Part shown: one piece after another, positions 10,121-18,810 of the stretch
Layout: every line of letters starts with the position of its first letter
How positions within the stretch are numbered: the first letter of the stretch is position 1
Source of the DNA: Streptomyces sp. L2
GTDB taxonomy: Bacteria; Actinomycetota; Actinomycetes; Streptomycetales; Streptomycetaceae
Direction: 5' to 3'
DNA length: 64,000 bases
Assembly (NCBI RefSeq): GCF_004124325.1
Contig: NZ_QBDT01000001.1
Coordinates: 5,270,001-5,334,000 of the forward strand
Position numbers and translations under genes: made by a program
The notes under the pieces: generated by a model
What the model was told of the DNA's origin: nothing
What the model saw: only the letters and a program-made list of their open reading frames with translations
Database searches by the model: none

Positions 10121-13100
10121 CCCCCTGGTCCCGCAGCGCCCGCGCCGGGTCCGCCCGGCGCAGCGACAGGACCGCCGTGACCGCCAGCGGGGCCAGCGAA
10201 ACGACCGCCAGCAGCAACACGACCTGTCCCACCGGGAGTTGGACCACGAGGGGCGGGTCCGGCCGGGTGGCCTGGGTGGTGAGGACGATCAACGGCAGGA
10301 TCGCACGGGCGAGTACGGCGCCCAGGGCCACGCCCACGGCGAGCGACAGCCCGACCAGGACCGTCTGTTCGGCGGCGACGGCGCGGGCCAGCCGCCGGCG
10401 CGGCACACCGAGCGCGCGCAGGACCGCGGACTCCGCGTCCCGCGCCCGCAGCGCCCCGGCGGCGGCCACGGCGAAACCGACCGCGGCGAGGGCGGCCGCC
10501 ACCACGGCCGCCGCCGTGAACGCGGCCGTCGGGCCCGCGCCGAACGGGTCGTCGCGCAGCTCGGCGGCGATCTCGTCCCGCACCACGACCTGCCCGGGAT
10601 CCATGTCGGGCAGCGCCCGCACCGCCGCCGCGACCCCGGCCGCGTCGCCCGGCGCGGTCCGCAGCCACCACTCGGTCGGCGTGACGCTGTCACCGTGGCG
10701 TGCCTCCAACGCCCGCTCCGCGGCGCGCAGATCGAGCAGTACGGCACCCCCGTCGCCGTCACCCGTGTGCTCGGCGTCGGCGGCCGTCGTCGGCAGCGCC
10801 CGCACGGACCGGACGATCCGCACCGGCAGGCTCTGGCCGCCGATCGTCACGTCCACCCGCTGCCCGGTACGGGCGCCCGCCGACGCCAGGAACAGGTCGG
10901 TCGCCACGGCGGTCACCTCCGGCGGCGCCGGGCGGGCGGCGCGCAGGTCGACCGTCAGGGAGGCCACGGTCCAGATGTCCGCGTCCGGGAGGTACCCGGT
11001 GCCGTAGGTGACGGTCAGCGGCCGGCCGGGCAGCACCTCGGGCCGGGTGGGGCTGGTCCTGGCGTTGGGCACGGCGGCGCCGCCCGCCTCGGCGGCCGTG
11101 GTCCAGCGGGCGGGCAGAGACAGCCTGCGGGTCTTGCCGTCGGCGCCCGTGGCCGCCAACTCCCGCACAGTGAAGCGGTGTCGCTCGGCGCGTTCGGCCG
11201 GCTGGCCCATGGTGAGCCGGAATCCGGTCAGACTCAGCGGGCCGGCCCCGGCGGGCAGTTCCAGGGTGAGGACGTGAGTGCGGCCGTCGGTGGGCAGCTG
11301 CCCGATCGGCAGGTCGTACGGCACCCCGTAGCGGTCCTCCAGCGTCACCGTCACGTCGGCGGTCGTACCGGGCCCGGTGGAGCTGCGCAGGCTCGCCGTC
11401 AGCCGCAACCGGGCCGTGTGGGAGGGGACTTGGGCCCCCGCTGGGGTGTCCTTGGGCGTGAGCCCGGTGAGCAGCCGCCGCGCCGGTACGTCCGCCAGGT
11501 CCCGGCGCATCAGCATCGTGTCCGCCGCGCGGGCGGTGTCCAGCGCGAGCACGGTCGCCGTACGGTCCCCGGAGAGCAGGTCCTGGGCGCGGACGGCGGG
11601 GGCGGCCGAGCGGACGTGGGGCAGGCCGGCGTACAGGTCGGTGCGGCCGAGGTCACCGTCGCCGTCCGCCAGCACCCGCACCGGCGCACCGGCACGGAAG
11701 TCGGCCTGGTCGTCCTGCGAGCGGCTCCAGGAGGAGGCCTGTCCGATGGCCAGCATGCCGAGCGCCACCGCGAGCACGAGCAGCAGCACGGGCCCGGCCC
11801 CGCGCGCGGTGCGCCGGCTGAACTGCCAGCCGACCAGCGCCGGCGTCAGTCCCCGCCCGGCCGCCGCGCGCCGCTCCGCGAGCCTGGCGACCGGCGGCAG
11901 CAGCCGCAGCGTCAGCACGGTCCCGGCGAGCAGGGCCAGCGCCGGCGCGGCGACGAGCAGCGGATCGATGCCGAGCACCCCGCCCCGTCCGGCCACCACG
12001 GCGCCCGACGTCTGCCGCCCCAACTGCCAGTAGGCGACGCCGGCCACGGCCAGCAGCGCGAGATCGGCGCCCGCCTGGAGGGGGCCGGGGACCAGGCCGG
12101 CGCCGGGGGTACGACGGGGACGGGCACCGGTTCCGGCGCGGATGGGGGAGCGCGTGCCGGGCGGGGCCGCCGGGCCGCCACCGGCTGTCCGCGCCGTCCG
12201 CGCCGTCCGCCACGGTGCCGTGGCCCGGCGGCGGACCGGTGTCGCGCCCCGCTTGCCGCCGGGACGCCCCGGCTCCCGTCCGGCGCCCAGGGTGGGCAGT
12301 GTCGCGGCCGTCGCGCAGGCCAGGGCCACCGCAGCCGCCACCAGCCACACCCAGAGGCGGCCGGTCGGGGGGACGTCCAGGTGGAGGTGGAGCCGGCTCA
12401 GCGGGCCCCGGGAGGCCAGCAGGGTGGTGAGCGGGGTGGAGAGCAGGGGCGCGCAGAGGGCGGCGGGGAGCGCGAGGAGCAGGGACTCCGTGGCGGCCAG
12501 GACCGCGAGCCGGGTCCGGGAGGCGCCCCGGGCCCGCAGCAGCCGGGTCTCGGCCGCCCGTTCGGTGCTGAGCAGCCGGGCCACGAGCAGCAGCGCGTAC
12601 CCGGCGAGCAGGATCAGCTGGAGCGTGACGATCAGCAGGTTGGAGCGGGAGACGAGCAGGGAGCGGTCGATCCGGTCGAGGACGTCGGGCAACGAGGTCG
12701 ACAGCGCGGTCATCCCGCTCAGCGCCGCCGACTTGCGCAGGCTGCCGCTGCCCGCGCGCGCGGCGTCCCGCAGCGCGCCGGTCCGCCCGGTCGTCAGCGT
12801 GCCGAAGTCGGCCGAGGCGAGCCAGGCGGTCGACCCGGTGCTCACCCGGCCGGCATTGAGCACCGACGGGTCCGTGAGCAGGGGGCCGTACATCGTGAAA
12901 CCGGACGTCTTCACGCCGCGCCCGCGCAGGTCGTCCAGCTGCCAGTACGGCGCCGTCACCGAGAGCGGGCGGTACAGCCCGGTCACGCGGACCCGCACGG
13001 AACGGCCGCCGAGCTGGTCGGCCAGCGTGATCCGGTCGCCGGGCTCCAGCCGGAGCGGGGCGGACACGGCCTGCGGGATCGCCACCTCGGCCTCGGCACC

Positions 13101-13556
13101 GGCTCCGGCGGGCCGGGGGAGCCGGCCGGTGGTCATCCGCACCTGGGTGGGGTCCAGCGCCGCGAAGTACGTGAGGTCGGGATCGCCGGACCCGGCACCG
13201 GACCCGACGTTCGATCTCTCGCCGGCCGGGCGGAGCGAGCCGGGCAGGGCGTACGGCCCCGAGCGGCGCAGCGTCCGCACGGTCACCGGAAGCCCGTCGA
13301 ACGTCTTCCGCGCCCCCGCCCGTACGGCCTGGTCGGCGGCCGTACGCCGGCCGGCGGGCACGTCGGCCTTGACGATCAGGGCGGTGTCGGCCGCGTTGCG
13401 CGGGTCGTCGAGCACGTGCCGCAGTGCCGCGTCGCCGATCGCGCCGGAGTACGCCGTGAGCGTCGCCAGCACCGTCGTGGTCAGCAGCACCGTGAGCAGC
13501 ATCGCGCCGAGCAGCAGCCGGTGGGCCCGCGCACGTGAGACGACGAACCCCGTCAC
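10113..13556 (-). CDS. FtsX-fold ABC transporter permease, 1147 residues
   Basis: First gene of the three-gene exporter. An N-terminal membrane helix (A-M-L-L-T-V-L-L-T-T-T-V) precedes an extracytoplasmic domain of roughly 260 residues. A helix cluster with L-L-R-A-R-G-A-S-R-T-R follows, then a Gly/Arg/Pro-rich linker around residues 430-480, a further helix group, a long second extracytoplasmic domain and C-terminal helices with V-L-R-A-L-G-V-P-R-R-R. The two ArgAlaArgGly/ArgAlaLeuGly loops are the usual coupling sites to a MacB-type ATPase. The unusual length comes from the large periplasm-facing domains. Cargo cannot be inferred. No regulator gene adjoins; an inverted CCGGT-CTAT-ACCGG at 13673-13686 lies in the upstream region. 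Confidence 0.9.
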   Translation of the reverse strand: MTGFVVSRARAHRLLLGAMLLTVLLTTTVLATLTAYSGAIGDAALRHVLDDPRNAADTALIVKADVPAGRRTAADQAVRAGARKTFDGLPVTVRTLRRSGPYALPGSLRPAGERSNVGSGAGSGDPDLTYFAALDPTQVRMTTGRLPRPAGAGAEAEVAIPQAVSAPLRLEPGDRITLADQLGGRSVRVRVTGLYRPLSVTAPYWQLDDLRGRGVKTSGFTMYGPLLTDPSVLNAGRVSTGSTAWLASADFGTLTTGRTGALRDAARAGSGSLRKSAALSGMTALSTSLPDVLDRIDRSLLVSRSNLLIVTLQLILLAGYALLLVARLLSTERAAETRLLRARGASRTRLAVLAATESLLLALPAALCAPLLSTPLTTLLASRGPLSRLHLHLDVPPTGRLWVWLVAAAVALACATAATLPTLGAGREPGRPGGKRGATPVRRRATAPWRTARTARTAGGGPAAPPGTRSPIRAGTGARPRRTPGAGLVPGPLQAGADLALLAVAGVAYWQLGRQTSGAVVAGRGGVLGIDPLLVAAPALALLAGTVLTLRLLPPVARLAERRAAAGRGLTPALVGWQFSRRTARGAGPVLLLVLAVALGMLAIGQASSWSRSQDDQADFRAGAPVRVLADGDGDLGRTDLYAGLPHVRSAAPAVRAQDLLSGDRTATVLALDTARAADTMLMRRDLADVPARRLLTGLTPKDTPAGAQVPSHTARLRLTASLRSSTGPGTTADVTVTLEDRYGVPYDLPIGQLPTDGRTHVLTLELPAGAGPLSLTGFRLTMGQPAERAERHRFTVRELAATGADGKTRRLSLPARWTTAAEAGGAAVPNARTSPTRPEVLPGRPLTVTYGTGYLPDADIWTVASLTVDLRAARPAPPEVTAVATDLFLASAGARTGQRVDVTIGGQSLPVRIVRSVRALPTTAADAEHTGDGDGGAVLLDLRAAERALEARHGDSVTPTEWWLRTAPGDAAGVAAAVRALPDMDPGQVVVRDEIAAELRDDPFGAGPTAAFTAAAVVAAALAAVGFAVAAAGALRARDAESAVLRALGVPRRRLARAVAAEQTVLVGLSLAVGVALGAVLARAILPLIVLTTQATRPDPPLVVQLPVGQVVLLLAVVSLAPLAVTAVLSLRRADPARALRDQGGE

Positions 13557-13745
13557 CCAGCCCCGCCCCCGCCCACCCTGTCGTCGCGGGTCCGTCGTGG
13601 ACCCTCCGGATCATCCGGACCTCCGCGGGCGATGCTCGCAGAGACAACGGGCCCCGGGTAAGCGGTTGTCGACCGGTCTATACCGGATCGTGACCGGAAT
13701 CCGGTGCCGTACGGCCGGAATCCGACGTTCAGCGACCGGGTGCGG

Positions 13746-14159
13746 TCAGCCCGGTGCGTTGATCATCGACGCGGCCGCGTAGGTCAGGTAGTTCCACAGC
13801 GTCCGCTCGTGCTCCTCGGACAGCCCGAGTTCCTCGACGGCCACCCGCATGTGCTTCAGCCAGGCGTCGTGCGCGGCCCGGTCCACGGTGAACGGGACGT
13901 GCCGCATGCGCAGCCGGGGGTGACCGCGCTGCTCGCTGTACGTCGTCGGACCGCCCCAGTACTGCATGAGGAACAGGGTCAGCCGGTCCTCGGCCGGGCC
14001 CAGGTCCTCCTCCGGGTACATCGGCCGCAGGAACGGGTCCTCGGCGACACCCTCGTAGAAACGGTGGACGAGCCGGCGGAAGGTCTCCTCCCCGCCGACC
14101 TGCTCGTAGAAGGTCTGCTCCTGAAGCGTGCCGCGCCGAATCTCATTCACGTGGTCCAT
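13746..14159 (-). CDS. glbO: group II truncated haemoglobin
   Basis: Protein of 137 residues, the usual size for trHbO/GlbO. T-F-Y-E-Q-V-G-G-E-E-T-F begins the globin fold. F-Y-E-G-V-A-E-D-P-x-L-R-P-M-Y-P carries the B10 Tyr region, and Q-Y-W-G-G-P-T-T-Y and G-H-P-R-L-R-M-R-H carry the proximal His of the F helix and conserved G8-type Trp neighbours. These proteins bind O2 or NO with high affinity and are linked to redox or peroxide chemistry. It is divergent from a methyltransferase gene, with 70 bases between starts. The symbol is used by family similarity. Confidence 0.92.
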   Translation of the reverse strand: MDHVNEIRRGTLQEQTFYEQVGGEETFRRLVHRFYEGVAEDPFLRPMYPEEDLGPAEDRLTLFLMQYWGGPTTYSEQRGHPRLRMRHVPFTVDRAAHDAWLKHMRVAVEELGLSEEHERTLWNYLTYAAASMINAPG

Positions 14160-14217
14160 GGTCTCAGACCGGGTGACCGAGGACTCCGGACGTAAGACCG
14201 CCCGGCCCCGGCCGCCC

Positions 14218-14223
14218 TACTGT
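14218..14223 (+). promoter_or_regulatory. candidate -10 box TACTGT, leaderless start of the methyltransferase
   Basis: TACTGT ends 6 bases before the ATG at 14230 and there is no Shine-Dalgarno sequence, consistent with a leaderless transcript. Confidence 0.35.
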
Positions 14224-14229
14224 GGACCC

Positions 14230-15222
14230 ATGGGCGCCTACGACGCGGAGACCGACCGGCTCGCCGCCGAGGCGCGGGCCGCGCTGGTGCGGGAGATCGA
14301 CGCCGACGGCGCCTTCGCGGAGGATCCCGTGTGGCGGCAGGCGTTCGCCGCCGTGCCTCGGCACCTGTTCGTGCCGTACTACTACGTGGGCGTCCGGGGC
14401 GGCTACGAGCGCCGTTGGGGCGAGAGCCCGGACCGGGACGCGCGGGAACGCTGGGTACGCGGTGCCTACGCCGACGCCCCGCTGGCCACCCGGCTGCGCG
14501 ACGGCGAACTGCTCTCCTCCAGCAGCCAGCCCTCCCTGATGGCGCGGATGCTCGTCGCGCTGCGGGTCGAGGACGGCCACCGGGTGCTGGAGGTCGGCGC
14601 CGGCACCGGCTACAACGCGGCGCTGCTCGCCCACCGGCTCGGCGACGACGACCTCGTCACCACCGTCGACCTGGAACCGGAGATCACCGAGTCGGCCCGG
14701 ACGCATCTGGCCGCCGCCGGTCACCATCCGGCGGTCGTCACCGGCGACGGGGCGCGCGGGGTCCCCGAACGCGCGCCCTTCGACCGGATCATCGCCACCT
14801 GCGCGCTGCCCACCGTGCCGCGGGCCTGGCTCGCCCAGTGCCGTCCCGGCGCCCGCGTGCTGGTGCCGCTCGCCACCGGGCTGCTCGCGCTGACCGTGCG
14901 GGACGCCGGGCACGCCGAGGGCCGCTTCCTGTCCACACCGGCCTACTTCGTCCCGCTGCGCGGTGAGGGCCGCGCCGAGGCCGGCCCGGTGTCGCTGAGC
15001 GGGCTGCCGTCCCGGGCGCGCGAGCAGGAGTCGTTCCACTTCCTGCTCGGCCTCGCCGGGGCCGCTCTGAGCCCGCTGGACGCCTACGCCCTGTGGGAAC
15101 GCACGGGCATGCCGGACCGCGAACGCTACGGCGTCACGATCGCCCCCGACCCCACAGACACCGGCCACGCACGAGCCTGGCTGGACGACCCGAACGGCCC
15201 GAACACCTGGCCCCTCCCGTAA
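14230..15222 (+). CDS. protein-L-isoaspartate O-methyltransferase-like SAM-dependent methyltransferase
   Basis: Protein of 330 residues. An N-terminal helical region with V-P-R-H-L-F-V-P leads to the PIMT signature S-S-S-S-Q-P-S-L-M-A-R-M. The SAM-binding motif V-L-E-V-G-A-G-T-G-Y-N-A-A-L-L and the acidic V-D-L-E-P-E turn follow. The post-II motif F-D-R-I-I-A-T-C-A-L is intact. Actinobacteria use many long PIMT-like enzymes, some for peptide-natural-product modification, others for repair of isoaspartyl residues. No precursor peptide gene is adjacent, so a repair or general role is more likely here. The start at 14230 is preferred because upstream in-frame codons have no family resemblance. 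Confidence 0.85.
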   Translation: MGAYDAETDRLAAEARAALVREIDADGAFAEDPVWRQAFAAVPRHLFVPYYYVGVRGGYERRWGESPDRDARERWVRGAYADAPLATRLRDGELLSSSSQPSLMARMLVALRVEDGHRVLEVGAGTGYNAALLAHRLGDDDLVTTVDLEPEITESARTHLAAAGHHPAVVTGDGARGVPERAPFDRIIATCALPTVPRAWLAQCRPGARVLVPLATGLLALTVRDAGHAEGRFLSTPAYFVPLRGEGRAEAGPVSLSGLPSRAREQESFHFLLGLAGAALSPLDAYALWERTGMPDRERYGVTIAPDPTDTGHARAWLDDPNGPNTWPLP

Positions 15223-15452
15223 CCGCCCGCGTCACGGGGACGCGGTGCGACTGACTGGGCCCGACGGCGGTTGGCTCCGGGCGCCGCGCCACGCCGGCGC
15301 GGTCCGACTGACCGAGCGGTCCGACCGGCTCGGCCGGTCACTCGCCCGATCGTCCGACGTGACCCGTCCCGGCTCGGCCGCCGGCAGCGGGCCCTCGGGC
15401 CCGACGGCGGTCGGCCGACCGGTGGTCCATCGGTCCGGGCCGCCGCACGCCG

Positions 15453-17306
15453 TCAGCCGCGGCGGACCGTGATCGTCGTCCAGGCGCCCACGTGTACGCG
15501 GTCGCCGTCCTGTAGAGGCACGGGCACGAAGGGCTGGATCGGCTCGTCGCCGCCGTTGACCGTCGTCCCGTTCGTCGAGTTCTGGTCGACGACCGCCCAG
15601 GTGCCGTCGGGCTGCTGTATCAGCACCGCGTGCTGGTGCGAGACGCCCGGGTCCTCCGGCGGCACCGACAGGTCGATGTCCGGGGTGTCGCCCGTGGAGT
15701 GCCGGCGCCGCCCGATGGTCACCTGGTTGCCGGTGAGGGCGCGCTGCTGCTCGGGCGAGTAGGCGGGCAGGTTCAGGCCCGCCGCCTCCGGACCGGAGCG
15801 GTGCATCATCGCCATGAAGTACTCGCGGTCCGGGCCGATCGTCGCCGTCCAGCCGGCCGACGGCCGCGAGGCCTGCGGGAAGCCGGGAACGTTCGGGGCC
15901 TGGGGGGCACCGGCGGGCGGGTAGCCGTAGCCGCCGCCGGGACCACTGGCGGACCCGGACGGGCCGGGCTGCCCCGGCTGACCGGGCTGGCCGGTCGGCG
16001 GGGAGATCACCCAGTCGTCGTCTCCGCCGCCGAAGGCCGGGCCACCGGCCGGGGGCCGGCCGGTCTCCTGCGGGAACGCGGGCGGGGCGGGCGGCCCGGC
16101 CTGCTGGAACGCCTGCGGGGGGCCGCCCGCCGCGGCGCCGGGGCCGGGCGGGGTCGGACCGGGCGGCGGCGGAACCGGACGCGAGGGGTCGGCGCCGAAC
16201 ACCGAGGGGCCGGAAGCACCGGGCCCACCGGGCGGGCCGGGGGGAGTCGGGGCGCCGGGACCCCCGGGCTCACGCCCGAACGGCGGCGCACCGGCGGGAC
16301 CACCCTGACCGCCACCGAACGGCGGCGGACCGGACGTGTCCCCTTGGCCGCGACCGAACGGCGGCTGGCCGGGGGTGTCTCCCTGGCCGCGACCGAAGGG
16401 CGGTGGACCGGATGTGTCCCCCTGGCCGCGGCCGAAGGGCGGCGGGCCGACTGGGTCGCTCTGCCCGCCACCGAAGGCGGACGGGGCGGACGGGTTGTTG
16501 CCGGGCCCCTGGCCGGGGCCGCCACCGAAGCCGGAAGGGCCACCGAAGCCGCCAGGACCACCGGGGCCGCCGGAGCCGTTGGGTGCGCCGGACGTCTGGC
16601 CGGGCACGCCACCGAAGCCGGGGCCACCAGGGCCGCCGGGCGCACCAGGTGCCTGACCCGGGACGCCCCCGACTCCCGGCGGCGGGCCGCCCGGACGGCG
16701 GGCGTCGCCGAAGCCGGACGGGCCCGCGGGGCCGCCCGGGCCCCCGGGACCCTGCTGGCCGGACGGGCCGGCCGAGGTCGGCGGCAGGCCGGACGGGCGG
16801 CGCTCCGAGGCGAACGGCGTCGGGCCCGAGGGCTCGCTGCCGAAGGACGGGATCGGCTCGGCGGGCCGGTTCACCTGCGAGGGCCGCGAGCCCTGGTACT
16901 CGTACCCGTCACCGCCGCCGTACGTCGCGCTCGGCGGCTGGAAGCGGGGCTGGGTCGGGCGCGGCGCCGCCGGGGTGTACGACGTGGCCGTGTTGGTCAG
17001 GAAGTTCCACCGGCACTCCTCGCAGAACGGCGCGCCGCCCTCACGGGGCGTACGGCACTGCGGGCACAGTTCCGGCTCCGGATCGGGCACGGCCGACAGA
17101 TGCGGGCGGCCACCACCGGGCTGACCCGGGCCGCCGGGCTGGCTGGGGCCGCCGGGGCCGGGCGGGCCGGGCGGCGGGAAGCCGTAGCCGCCACCGGCTG
17201 TCGGCGGCGGGGGAGGGGGCGGAGGTACGGCACCGGCCATGCGGTGACCGCAGACCTCGCACCAGTCGTCGGAACCCGACTGGTGTCCGTTCGGGCAGGT
17301 CGGCAT
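15453..17306 (-). CDS. zinc-ribbon / Gly-Pro-rich / FHA domain protein
   Basis: Protein of 617 residues and last gene of the kinase locus. The N-terminus has a Cys cluster (C4, H8, C16, C19), and a second ribbon, C-P-Q-C...C-E-E-C, lies near residues 80-100. Residues about 130-490 are low complexity, rich in Gly, Pro, Gln and Phe, with repeats of the P-P-F-G-R-G-Q-G-D-T type. The last 90 residues form an FHA domain: V-T-I-G-R-R-R, G-V-S-H-Q-H-A and N-S-T-N-G-T-T-V-N-G carry the phosphothreonine-binding Arg, Ser, His and Asn residues. FHA domains read phosphothreonine, so this is the likely effector or scaffold for the PknG kinase encoded upstream. It lacks an obvious E-T-T-S motif of the GarA/OdhI type. 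Gap to the VWA gene is 50 bases. Confidence 0.9.
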   Translation of the reverse strand: MPTCPNGHQSGSDDWCEVCGHRMAGAVPPPPPPPPTAGGGYGFPPPGPPGPGGPSQPGGPGQPGGGRPHLSAVPDPEPELCPQCRTPREGGAPFCEECRWNFLTNTATSYTPAAPRPTQPRFQPPSATYGGGDGYEYQGSRPSQVNRPAEPIPSFGSEPSGPTPFASERRPSGLPPTSAGPSGQQGPGGPGGPAGPSGFGDARRPGGPPPGVGGVPGQAPGAPGGPGGPGFGGVPGQTSGAPNGSGGPGGPGGFGGPSGFGGGPGQGPGNNPSAPSAFGGGQSDPVGPPPFGRGQGDTSGPPPFGRGQGDTPGQPPFGRGQGDTSGPPPFGGGQGGPAGAPPFGREPGGPGAPTPPGPPGGPGASGPSVFGADPSRPVPPPPGPTPPGPGAAAGGPPQAFQQAGPPAPPAFPQETGRPPAGGPAFGGGDDDWVISPPTGQPGQPGQPGPSGSASGPGGGYGYPPAGAPQAPNVPGFPQASRPSAGWTATIGPDREYFMAMMHRSGPEAAGLNLPAYSPEQQRALTGNQVTIGRRRHSTGDTPDIDLSVPPEDPGVSHQHAVLIQQPDGTWAVVDQNSTNGTTVNGGDEPIQPFVPVPLQDGDRVHVGAWTTITVRRG

Positions 17307-17355
17307 GTCGGCGCTTCCCCTTCTCCTAAGGGTCCGTGGTACTCGCTTGCAAGGG

Positions 17356-18702
17356 TCACTTCTTCACGCGAACGGTCTTGGTGGACCGGGTCTCGAGAGT
17401 CATCTCGTCGGCTTCCGCGACCTTCGCCTTCAACCGCACAGTACCTGTCGCCGCGTCGACCACGTCCACCACCTTCGCAAGCAGTTTCGCAGTATCCGCG
17501 TTCCCCGAGGCCCCGGCGAGCTGAACCGCCCGCCCCAGTTTGGCCGTTGCTCCGTCGAAATCGCCTGCTTTGCGCAGATCGAGCCCTTGCTGGATGACCT
17601 GTGCCAGTTCGGCCTGGCCGGTGTAGTGCGCGACCTGGGGATTGATCGAGGTCGAGGCCGTCATGTCGTCGGTCCACACGGCCCGTACGAGCCCCTGCGC
17701 CCCGAGGTTCTGTACCGTTCCATCCGCTTCCGGGATGACCAGGGAGACGCGCGCGGCCAGCATCTCGCGGCCGATTCCGGCCGGCGGGACCTCGACACAG
17801 AGGTGGTAGTCGCGGGACTCGTCGCCCCAGGAACCGGTCGGATAGTCCCCGGCGCGCGGCCCGGCCTCGGTACGACGGCCGGTCAACTCCTCTACCGTGG
17901 GCGCGACTTGCTTGACGAAGCGGATGCTCGTGCCGACCGGCGTCCACACTCTGAGCGCGACGTCGGCGACCTCCTTGCCCATGGCCGCCTCCATCATCCG
18001 CGTGAAGTCGGCGGCGAGCGCGGCCGGATCGGCCACGATGTCGGCGGTGCCGAGCAACGCGGAGGCGATCCCTGTGACTTCTTTCACTTCCCAGTCGGTG
18101 CCCACGCCCCGCGCGTCACACGTGAACCGGCCGGCGCACGCGTCGAGCGCGGACTTCAGGTCCGCGGGCGCCTCGTGCTCGTTGCGGCCGTCGGTGAGCA
18201 GGATGCCGTGCCGGATGGCGACGTCCGCCGAGGCCAGCAGGCGGTCGGCGAGCCGCAGCCAGGTGCCGATGGCCGTACCGCCGCCCGCGCTCAGCCGGCG
18301 CAGCGCCTCCCTGGCCTCGGCGCGGGTGCGCGCGTCGGCGACCGCGAGGCGCCCGCCGCCCGGATAGACCTCCGTGGCGACGTGCGTGCCGCCGATCACC
18401 GCGAAGTGGACGCCGTCGCGCAGGGTGTCGATCGCGGCGGCCGTGGCGTCACGGGCGTTGCGCATCTTGGCCGGCGGGTAGTCCATGGAGCCCGAGCAGT
18501 CCACCATGACCGCCACGGCCGCCGACGGGCCCTGCCCCGGCGCGTACAGGTGCGGGGCGGTGACGGCGCTGCCGATCGTGCCGCCGCCGGTCGCCGACAC
18601 CGTGACGATCGCGTTGACCTCGCTGCCGCCCTCGGGCAGGTACTCGTTCTGGTAGACGTCCATCGAGAACTGCGGCACGTTCGACTTCGCGAAATTGGCC
18701 AT
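17356..18702 (-). CDS. VWA domain protein of the PknG/PP2C locus
   Basis: Protein of 448 residues. The ATG at 18702 has GAGGGGG about 12 bases upstream and begins M-A-N-F-A-K-S-N-V; an in-frame GTG at 18738 would add 12 unrelated residues. A beta-rich N-terminal segment precedes a von Willebrand A domain with MIDAS motif D-C-S-G-S-M (near residue 80) and T-D-G-R-N-E-H. After the VWA fold come a beta-sandwich region and a helical C-terminus that ends in Lys. There is no signal peptide, so it should be cytosolic. VWA proteins bind partners through a metal ion. Its place between phosphatase and FHA genes resembles the VWA-PP2C-kinase triads described as TerY-P. Function in this locus is inferred only. 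Confidence 0.88.
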   Translation of the reverse strand: MANFAKSNVPQFSMDVYQNEYLPEGGSEVNAIVTVSATGGGTIGSAVTAPHLYAPGQGPSAAVAVMVDCSGSMDYPPAKMRNARDATAAAIDTLRDGVHFAVIGGTHVATEVYPGGGRLAVADARTRAEAREALRRLSAGGGTAIGTWLRLADRLLASADVAIRHGILLTDGRNEHEAPADLKSALDACAGRFTCDARGVGTDWEVKEVTGIASALLGTADIVADPAALAADFTRMMEAAMGKEVADVALRVWTPVGTSIRFVKQVAPTVEELTGRRTEAGPRAGDYPTGSWGDESRDYHLCVEVPPAGIGREMLAARVSLVIPEADGTVQNLGAQGLVRAVWTDDMTASTSINPQVAHYTGQAELAQVIQQGLDLRKAGDFDGATAKLGRAVQLAGASGNADTAKLLAKVVDVVDAATGTVRLKAKVAEADEMTLETRSTKTVRVKK

Positions 18703-18810
18703 GACTGATCGAATCCCCCTCGGATCCCCCTCGGACACCTGGCCGGTGTGAGGCGGTGACGTGGACGGTCCGGTCCCCTCCGGTCCGTCGGTGCTCTCCC
18801 CTGTCCGGCC

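Noticed and set aside
7430..13538. Very long plus-strand open frames opposite the two FtsX permeases
   Set aside because: Composition is Arg/Gly/Gln/Pro-rich with no domain, while the minus strand has clear membrane helices and family motifs.
13673..13686. CCGGT-CTAT-ACCGG as a TetR-type operator of the ABC exporter
   Set aside because: A short GC-rich inverted repeat is expected by chance in this DNA, and no TetR gene is adjacent; a similar CCGGTCTAT string near 49808 upstream of the ECF gene is noted but not enough to claim a shared site.
15223..15452. Possible small gene or attachment site between the convergent methyltransferase and FHA genes
   Set aside because: The stretch has only GC-rich short repeats (for example two copies of GGGCCCGACGGCGG); no start with a ribosome site or recognisable product.
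16403..17329. Arg/Gly-rich plus-strand frames opposite the FHA gene
   Set aside because: They arise from the GC-rich Gly/Pro linker of the FHA gene read backwards.
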